Positions 15,182 through 19,619 of a stretch of DNA of 19,619 nucleotides are shown piece after piece. The translations under genes were made by a program, and so were the position numbers. Under the pieces are notes generated by a model that worked only from the letters and a program-made list of their open reading frames with translations, was not told the DNA's origin and ran no database searches. This DNA comes from DASQUP01 sp035641235 (lineage in GTDB: Bacteria; Actinomycetota; CADDZG01; WHSQ01), in NCBI GenBank assembly GCA_035641235.1, contig DASQUP010000136.1:1-19619 (forward strand). Reading direction: 5' to 3'. Positions within the stretch are counted from its first letter, which is position 1, and the number at the start of each line of letters is the position of its first letter.

Positions 15182-16521
15182 CAGTCCGCCAGCTCCTTCT
15201 CGACTGCCTCGGCCAGTCCTTCGATGTCGCCCTCCGTCCGCCGTTCGGTGACGGCGACCAGCAGGCAGTTCGCCAGGTCCGGGTACCATCGCCCCAGTCC
15301 CGGCCCTACGAGGAAACCTCGCTGCGCCAGGCCCGCGGCCAGTTCGGCGCCGTCGCGCGGGGTCTCGAGCACAAACTCCTTGAACCTCGGCCCCGTGAAC
15401 CTGATGCGGCATCCAGGCACCTCGCCCAGACGCTGCGCTGCCACGGCGGTACGGCGCACGCACAGTTCGCCCAATCGGCGCAGGCCTCCGGGGCCGAGCC
15501 ACGACAGGTGCACGGCGGCTGCGATCGCCATGAGCGTCTGGTTCGTGCAGACGTTCGAGGTCGCCTTGGCGCGCCGGATGTGCTGTTCGCGCGCCTGGAG
15601 GGTCAGCACGAATGCCCGCCGTCCGTCGGCATCCACGGTGGCGCCCGCGATCCGCCCCGGGACCTGGCGTACGAGATCTAGTCTCGTGGCGAACAACCCG
15701 ACGCTCGGCCCCCCGTAGGACAGCGCGTTGCCGAGAGCGGTGCCCTCGCCAACGGCCACGTCGATTCCGGCGTCTCCCGGAGCCCGGAGCACCCCCATCG
15801 CCGTCGGATCGGCAACGGCAACCGCTATGGCGCCCGAGTCGTGGGCGAGCGCAGCCGCGCCGGAGACATCTTCGAGGAGGCCGAAGAAGTTCGGCGAGGC
15901 GACGACCACGGCAGCGGCTCCGTCCGCATCCATCGCCTCCCACTCCACCGTCCCGGTCCCGCTCGGGGAAACGCCGACCACCTCGATGCCTAAACCTGAG
16001 GTGTAGGTCTCGAGGACGTCCAAATAGTGTGGGTGTACGGTCCCGCCTACCAGGACTTTTTCCCGCCCGGTGACACGGACCGCGAGGGTTACCGCCTCCG
16101 CCAGGGCCGCTCCTCCGTCGTATAGCGACGCGTTGGCTACCTCCAGGCCGTAGAGCTCGCACACGAGGGTCTGGAACTCGTAGATGGCCTGGAGCACCCC
16201 CTGGGAGAGCTCGGGCTGGTACGGCGTATATGAGGTTGCGAACTCGGCGCGCCCGGCAAGCGAGCGCACGGCAGCGGGGACGTAGTGGTCGTATGCGCCC
16301 CCGCCGGCAAAACACACAAGATCACCCGCGCCCTGGGAGGCCGCAGCAAGTTCGGTGAGGTGATCGATGAGTTCGACCTCGCTGAGCTCCGGCGGGACGT
16401 CGAGGGGCCCATCGAGCAACACGTCCCTGGGTACGGGCTCGAAGAGATCCCCGATCGAGTCGACCCCGATGGCCTGGAGCATGGTCCGGACGTCGTCGTC
16501 GGTATGCGGCAGGAAGTCCAC
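15181..16521 (-). CDS. gcvPA: Glycine dehydrogenase (decarboxylating) subunit 1
   Basis: Partner subunit of GcvPB in the split P-protein. Seen: 446 residues, normal length. Typical start DFLPHTDDDVRTMLQAIGVDSIGDLF, then CFAGGGAYDHYVPAAVRSL, the block SYTPYQPELSQGVLQAIYEFQT, NASLYDGGAALAEA, and YGGPSVGLFATR. The start is GTG at 16521 with GGGAGGG about 11 nt upstream. The 55-bp gap after gcvT holds two palindromes, the only notable spacer within the gcv genes. It overlaps gcvPB by one base. Thermotoga and Bacillus use the same split form, while mycobacteria have one fused chain. That supports a deep-branching actinobacterium. Confidence 0.97.
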   Translation of the reverse strand: MDFLPHTDDDVRTMLQAIGVDSIGDLFEPVPRDVLLDGPLDVPPELSEVELIDHLTELAAASQGAGDLVCFAGGGAYDHYVPAAVRSLAGRAEFATSYTPYQPELSQGVLQAIYEFQTLVCELYGLEVANASLYDGGAALAEAVTLAVRVTGREKVLVGGTVHPHYLDVLETYTSGLGIEVVGVSPSGTGTVEWEAMDADGAAAVVVASPNFFGLLEDVSGAAALAHDSGAIAVAVADPTAMGVLRAPGDAGIDVAVGEGTALGNALSYGGPSVGLFATRLDLVRQVPGRIAGATVDADGRRAFVLTLQAREQHIRRAKATSNVCTNQTLMAIAAAVHLSWLGPGGLRRLGELCVRRTAVAAQRLGEVPGCRIRFTGPRFKEFVLETPRDGAELAAGLAQRGFLVGPGLGRWYPDLANCLLVAVTERRTEGDIEGLAEAVEKELAD

Positions 16522-16540
16522 GCGGCCTACGCCCTCCCCC

Positions 16541-16560
16541 TCGACTTATCGATTAGTCGA
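16541..16560. promoter_or_regulatory. 20-bp near-perfect palindrome between gcvT and gcvPA
   Basis: The arms TCGACT and AGTCGA flank an ATCGAT core; only one symmetric pair (T/T) mismatches. It sits 20 bp upstream of the gcvPA GTG, in a patch visibly richer in A and T than the surrounding genes. It could be an operator for an internal gcvPA promoter or an RNA hairpin between gcvT and gcvPA. Confidence 0.45.
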
Positions 16561-16570
16561 CAAGTCTTCT

Positions 16571-16582
16571 AGTTGATCAACT
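16571..16582. repeat. 12-bp perfect palindrome at the gcvT stop codon
   Basis: AGTTGATCAACT is perfectly symmetric and includes the gcvT TGA stop. Together with the 20-bp palindrome 10 bp away it makes a two-site cluster. With no loop it is a poor RNA hairpin, so protein binding is more plausible than termination. Confidence 0.4.
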
Positions 16583-17638
16583 TTTGATGAACGGTGGCTT
16601 CACGATATCGCTGCGGATCGTTCTGCTGCGCGCGGCCACGGAAACTTTTTTCCCGGGCTCGGGCACCGGGACCGGTCCCAACGCGAGGCCTATCCCCGTC
16701 CCGAGGGTCGGCGAATAGTTGCCGCTCGTCAGGCGGCCCACGGGTCCGGAATCCCCGATGACTTCATAGCCGGCCCGCGGCACGCCTCGATCGATGCACC
16801 GGACCCCGAAGAGCCGCCGGCCCGGTCCGCGTTCGCGCTCCTCGAGAAGCGGAGCGCGGCCCCTGAAGTCGGTGTCCCAGGCAACCGCCCAGCCGAGGCC
16901 GGCCTCGAGGGGGCTCACGTCGCGCGCGAGCTCGTGGCCGTACAGCGCGTAACCCATCTCCAGCCGCAACGTGTCGCGCGCGCCCAGTCCGACGGGAACC
17001 GCGCCCGCATCGAGGAGCCGCTCGAATACGGCGGTGGCCTTCTCGGCGGGAGCGTAGAGCTCGAATCCCCGCTCCCCCGTGTAGCCCGTTCGCGCGCACA
17101 GGCCGCCGGCGCCCAATACGTCTACAGCGCACCACGAGTGGAGGCGTAGTTCGGTTGCACGCGTGCCGGATAGCGCCGACTCGAAGATCTCGAATGACTT
17201 CGGACCCTGCAGGGCGAGTATTGCCCACCTATCCCACTCGTCCTCAGGAGCGCCGCCCGAACGTTCGATCTCGTTGGCGACGGCGGCGACGTTTGCCGCG
17301 TTGGGTACGACGAGCCACTCGTCCTCAGCAATGCGATAGACGAATACATCGTCGACGCAGCCTCCCTCGTCGGTGCACACGAGCGAGTAAGTCGCGCGCC
17401 CGATCTCGAGGCCGAAAACATCTGCAGTCAATGCGTGCTGCAGGGCATCACCGGTGCCCGTCACCCTTAGCTTGCCGAGATGAGAGACATCGAAGAGGCC
17501 GGCCGCCTCGCGGACGGCATTGTGCTCCGCGATGATCCCCGTGTACTGCAGCGGCATGGACCATCCCGCGAAGTCCGTTAGCTTTGCGCCCAGATGGACG
17601 TGCACGTCCAGCAGAGGTGTGGATCTCTCCCCGGTCAT
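16577..17638 (-). CDS. gcvT: Aminomethyltransferase (glycine cleavage T-protein)
   Basis: Transfers the methylene group from aminomethyl-lipoyl-GcvH to tetrahydrofolate and releases ammonia. Seen: 353 residues, normal length. N-terminal TPLLDVHVHLGAKLTDFAGWSMPLQY, the GLFDVSHLGKLRVTG block, the folate-site acidic pair Asp96-Asp97 in GGCVDDVFVYRI, ARTGYTGERGFELY, and LGARDTLRLEMGYALYGHEL are all intact. The C-terminal barrel ends with GLALG and VKPPFIKS. It begins 9 nt after the endonuclease-like gene with no Shine-Dalgarno sequence, so it may depend on coupled translation. No glycine riboswitch precedes it, as there is no room. gcvH is not in the window. Confidence 0.97.
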   Translation of the reverse strand: MTGERSTPLLDVHVHLGAKLTDFAGWSMPLQYTGIIAEHNAVREAAGLFDVSHLGKLRVTGTGDALQHALTADVFGLEIGRATYSLVCTDEGGCVDDVFVYRIAEDEWLVVPNAANVAAVANEIERSGGAPEDEWDRWAILALQGPKSFEIFESALSGTRATELRLHSWCAVDVLGAGGLCARTGYTGERGFELYAPAEKATAVFERLLDAGAVPVGLGARDTLRLEMGYALYGHELARDVSPLEAGLGWAVAWDTDFRGRAPLLEERERGPGRRLFGVRCIDRGVPRAGYEVIGDSGPVGRLTSGNYSPTLGTGIGLALGPVPVPEPGKKVSVAARSRTIRSDIVKPPFIKS

Positions 17639-17647
17639 GAATAGAGG

Positions 17648-17974
17648 TTAGCCCGCGAGCATGCCTCCGAGCGAGGCTTCCCCATCGCCTTCTGGAACAG
17701 CAAGGAGGTTCTTCTGCGAGGGCTCTTCGAGCCCGTACTTGATCAGAAGGTTGAGGTAGTCGCGCTGGTACAGGACCTTGCAGCGAACGTCGGGATAGAG
17801 CGTCATCAGGCGGCGGACCTTGCGGTTCTTCTTCGTAACGAGCTTTTGGTTCAGGGTCGTGATCTCGATGTAGAGATCGAACGTCGGTAGGTAGAAATCC
17901 GGGGTGAACCTTTGGGTCGGGGTGCCGTTTCGATCCCATTCGACGTCAAAGGACGTCGGCTCGTACACCCACAC
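17648..17974 (-). CDS. PD-(D/E)XK-like (DUF559/VSR-type) protein with a missing canonical start
   Basis: Seen: 108 residues from a GTG at 17974. The core FTPDFYLPTFDLYIEITT gives Asp and Glu placed as in PD-(D/E)XK nucleases, but the expected Lys is Thr. A basic block follows (KLVTKKNRKVRRL), then VLYQRDYLNLLIKYGLEE. The same frame continues upstream to 18091 and its residues look conserved (VAFAHNSERQFAKLLDFYEIVWVYEP), yet no ATG, GTG or TTG occurs there. The likely true start at the GTA at 18032-18034 is not a start codon. Just upstream, ATGAGCGTG runs into TAG one frame away, so one lost base would explain it. From memory, relatives start MAFAH. Function unknown: DNA repair or nuclease-like. 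It lies between the MerR gene and gcvT. Confidence 0.7.
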   Translation of the reverse strand: MWVYEPTSFDVEWDRNGTPTQRFTPDFYLPTFDLYIEITTLNQKLVTKKNRKVRRLMTLYPDVRCKVLYQRDYLNLLIKYGLEEPSQKNLLAVPEGDGEASLGGMLAG

Positions 17975-18091
17975 GATCTCATAGAAGTCGAGCAGTTTTG
18001 CGAACTGGCGCTCGCTGTTGTGGGCGAACGCTACACGCTCATGAGGGAGTGACCGGGGGGAATTCCCGCCGCTCGAGCGTTCCCCGATGAA

Positions 18092-18607
18092 TCAGCCCTC
18101 CCCGGCTCTGGTCTCTCCGACCTTCGTTGACGCCGAGGCCTGGTCCACGGTGGCGTCTGTCGGACCGTATTCCCCTTCGGCCGTGGCCGGGCGAAGTTCC
18201 CGTAACGTTCCCGCGAGCTGATCGCGAATTCTCCCCACCGCCACGATTGCGCCGAGGACGCCCTGCCCTTTTCGGAGCAGGTCGATGACCTCGGCGTCGG
18301 TCGTGTATGCGTGGACTCCGGAACCGTCGGTGACGATCGTTACCTTCGACCAGTCGTCGTCGAGGTTGTCCCTCACGTAGTCGATCGCCTGACGCACTTT
18401 TTGGAGGCTCGCCCCCGCGTCGGTGAGGCTCTTGATCACCTTCAGCTGGAGAAGGTCGTTGAACGAGTACAGGCGCTGGCTTCCCGATCCCGTCGCCTCC
18501 TGCACGGAGGGCGTCACGAGCCCGGTGCGTGTCCAGTAGTCGAGCTGCCGGTAGGTGATACCGACGATGTTGCACGTCTGGGGGCCTCTGTACCCGCCGT
18601 TCTCCAC
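18092..18607 (-). CDS. MerR-family regulator, ResR/McdR (Rv1830)-like
   Basis: Seen: 171 residues from the GTG at 18607, chosen because AAAGGAAGG (18614-18622) lies 6 nt upstream. The TTG at 18655 would put the start inside the operator palindrome. A MerR-type winged helix covers about 5-75: GYRGPQTCNIVGITYRQLDYWTRTGLV, then GSGSQRLYSFNDLLQLKVIKSL. A second part contains TDGSGVHAYTTDAEVIDLLRKGQGVLG. This closely resembles, from memory, M. tuberculosis Rv1830 (ResR), linked to growth and division control and antibiotic recovery. Sitting after the DUF151 nuclease and before gcv genes repeats the mycobacterial order. No metal-binding Cys cluster is present. A 19-bp palindrome upstream is its probable operator. 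The acidic tail ends at a TGA that is in frame with the next gene. Confidence 0.9.
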   Translation of the reverse strand: MENGGYRGPQTCNIVGITYRQLDYWTRTGLVTPSVQEATGSGSQRLYSFNDLLQLKVIKSLTDAGASLQKVRQAIDYVRDNLDDDWSKVTIVTDGSGVHAYTTDAEVIDLLRKGQGVLGAIVAVGRIRDQLAGTLRELRPATAEGEYGPTDATVDQASASTKVGETRAGEG

Positions 18608-18648
18608 GGGACGCCTTCCTTTCGCCTTCGCTGTCGCCGTATGGGGAA

Positions 18649-18667
18649 GTAACAACCTGGTAGTTAC
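18649..18667. promoter_or_regulatory. 19-bp palindrome upstream of the MerR gene, probable operator
   Basis: GTAAC-A-ACC-T-GGT-A-GTTAC: the arms GTAAC/GTTAC and ACC/GGT are perfectly symmetric around a central T, with two mismatched positions. It lies 42 bp before the GTG start. MerR regulators bind spaced dyads of this size, so autoregulation is plausible. No convincing -35/-10 pair at 19-bp spacing was found around it. Confidence 0.5.
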
Positions 18668-18794
18668 GACGATGCAAGCGTCCCACGGTGGCGCGCGAGT
18701 GTCAACGAACCGTAATGGCGAAGTCGAGGTTTCCAGGCCCCGGTGACCGTCCGATGGAGAATCACTGCTCGCCGATCGCCGACGCGCCGGGCCC

Positions 18795-19274
18795 CTACTG
18801 CCCGGTGGCGAAATCGTCCGGCGTGACCTGGTCGAGGAACTCGCGAAACTTCTCGACCTCGGTTTCCTCCTCGTCCTTCAGCTCGATGCCGGCCTGATCG
18901 AGCACTCCCTCGGCCGCGAAGATAGGCGCGTTGATCCTGACCGCAAGTGCGATTGCGTCGCTCGGACGAGACGACACTTCGGTCGCGGTTCCGTTGAGCG
19001 TCATCCGGATGACTGCGAAGAAAGTCTGATCGACAAGTTCACTGATCAGCACCCGCTCCACCTGGATGTTGGTCTCCTGGAGAATGTCTCTCATCAGGTC
19101 GTGTGTCATCGGTCGAGGCGTCTGAATGCCTTGCAGCGCAAAGGCAATAGCGGTTGCTTCCACGGCTCCAATCCAGATCGGGAGGTACCTTTCCCCCTCG
19201 TTTTCTTTGGGCAGCACGATCGGTTGATTGGATGGAAGTTCTACACGTACGCCAACGAGCGAAAGCTCGATCAT
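18795..19274 (-). CDS. DUF151 bifunctional nuclease-family protein
   Basis: Seen: 159 residues from the ATG at 19274, the family's normal start (MIELSLVGVRVELPSNQPIVLPKE). The BFN/DUF151 core follows: LPIWIGAVEATAIAFALQG, RPMTHDLMRDIL, FFAVIRM, and the conserved RPSDAIALAVRINAPIF. The acidic C-terminal tail (KDEEETEVEKFREFLDQV) is also typical. Known: plant relatives were reported to have nuclease activity, and the bacterial role is poorly defined. The mycobacterial relative is Rv1829, placed as here before the Rv1830-like MerR gene. The frame extends 21 codons upstream to a TTG at 19337, but that overlaps hpt and is unlikely. A GGAGGA box lies about 22 nt before the ATG, where it fits a short leader frame better. 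Confidence 0.92.
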   Translation of the reverse strand: MIELSLVGVRVELPSNQPIVLPKENEGERYLPIWIGAVEATAIAFALQGIQTPRPMTHDLMRDILQETNIQVERVLISELVDQTFFAVIRMTLNGTATEVSSRPSDAIALAVRINAPIFAAEGVLDQAGIELKDEEETEVEKFREFLDQVTPDDFATGQ

Positions 19275-19291
19275 GCTTGGGAAACTAACAC
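19271..19291 (-). CDS. Possible six-residue leader peptide coupled to the DUF151 gene
   Basis: GTG at 19291 starts a frame of six residues (MLVSQA) whose TGA overlaps the DUF151 start as ATGA. GGAGGA (19296-19301) lies 4 nt before the GTG, while the DUF151 ATG itself has no ribosome site. Ribosomes could load here and pass directly to the DUF151 frame. The reading is based on layout alone. Confidence 0.3.
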   Translation of the reverse strand: MLVSQA

Positions 19292-19308
19292 CGATTCCTC
19301 CGAAACAG

Positions 19309-19619
19309 CTACGTGCGCGCGGTCCCATCGAGGCCAAAAAAAGGCCCTACCAGAAGCATGGGATCGTTGGCCAGACGGGCCAAATCTCGCACCGCGTAGA
19401 GGTCGGGAACGTTCCGATAACGACCCATGAAATCGAGTCCGTAACCGACGACGAATACGTCTGGAATTTCGAAGCCGCGGTGTTCGACCGGCACCGGAAC
19501 GATGCGACGCGCCGCCTTATCCAGCAGTGCGACCGTTCTGAGCGAACGCGGACCTCGTTCGAAGAGGGATCTCCGCAGGTAGGTGAGTGTCAGTCCCGTG
19601 TCGACGATGTCCTCGACGA
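19309..19619 (-). CDS. hpt: Hypoxanthine phosphoribosyltransferase, 5' end cut by the window edge
   Basis: Purine salvage enzyme that joins hypoxanthine or guanine to PRPP. Seen: the C-terminal 102 residues, reading into the window edge. The PRPP-binding loop VEDIVDTGLTLTYL is at the truncated end, followed by LRTVALLDKAARR and the family's purine-binding block VGYGLDFMGRYRNVPDLYAV. In family members about 80 residues come before the loop, so roughly half the gene is outside. A GTG at 19494 could be misread as a start, but the frame is coding up to the edge. It stops 34 bp before the DUF151 ATG and is probably the upstream member of the same run. An ftsH or tilS neighbour, common for hpt, would be outside. 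Confidence 0.93.
   Translation of the reverse strand, partial: VEDIVDTGLTLTYLRRSLFERGPRSLRTVALLDKAARRIVPVPVEHRGFEIPDVFVVGYGLDFMGRYRNVPDLYAVRDLARLANDPMLLVGPFFGLDGTART

Noticed and set aside
13676..16315. A single 879-residue protein ending in gcvPB
   Set aside because: The upstream 378 residues are Arg/Pro/Gly-rich shadow of gcvPA read in another frame; the true gcvPB starts at 15181 with a TGATG junction.
17639..18091. Glycine riboswitch upstream of gcvT
   Set aside because: Only 9 nt separate gcvT from the preceding gene, and the sequence further up is coding; no tandem aptamer-like structure was seen.
18700..18705. TGTCAA half-site near the MerR gene as a third HTH operator
   Set aside because: No TTGACA partner lies 6 nt away, and no -10 follows at 16-18 nt on the minus strand.

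Overview
The window is a gene-dense, high-GC bacterial segment that fits a deep-branching actinobacterium (Actinomycetota, perhaps an Acidimicrobiia-like lineage; the class is a guess). The main reason is the run hpt - DUF151 nuclease - ResR-like MerR regulator - glycine-cleavage genes. From memory, M. tuberculosis has a similar run (Rv1828, Rv1829, Rv1830, gcvB). Unlike mycobacteria, this genome uses split glycine decarboxylase subunits (gcvPA + gcvPB). I see no tRNA, rRNA, CRISPR array, insertion sequence or phage gene, and no gene-free stretch above 300 bases.

Left part (1-3634): a membrane-anchored LuxR-type regulator, a convergent eight-helix membrane protein of unknown role, a small cupredoxin lipoprotein, and a tryptophanase-family enzyme. 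Middle part (3627-8856, leftward): a MoaD-like/beta-propeller fusion, a very large membrane protease fusion (site-2 protease + CBS pair + PDZ + Lon-type serine protease), an aldo/keto reductase and an acetyltransferase. The last three are tightly packed: 13 nt between protease and reductase, then an ATGA overlap. A divergent gene at 8913-10319 encodes a zinc ribbon/CPBP protease/PsbP-like fusion.

Right part (10392-19619, all leftward): partial hpt, DUF151 nuclease, MerR regulator, a PD-(D/E)XK-like protein with a missing or damaged start, gcvT, gcvPA, gcvPB and a PIG-V-like mannosyltransferase form one long run. After it comes a separately controlled module of a small helix-turn-helix protein and a stand-alone Clp N-domain protein, then an M29 aminopeptidase. 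The module has a well-supported control region: two 18-bp operators, TGTCAA-N6-TTGACA, overlap a promoter placed so that the transcript should start at the ATG itself (leaderless).

Most promising for novelty: (1) the two-protease fusion at 5199-7352, which combines an intramembrane protease and a Lon-like serine protease in one chain; (2) the ubiquitin-like MoaD domain whose Gly-Gly tail is internal, fused to an Asp-box propeller (7504-8856); (3) the tandem-operator leaderless HTH/ClpN module (11632-12475). All functions are inferred from sequence reading only; no database search was possible.
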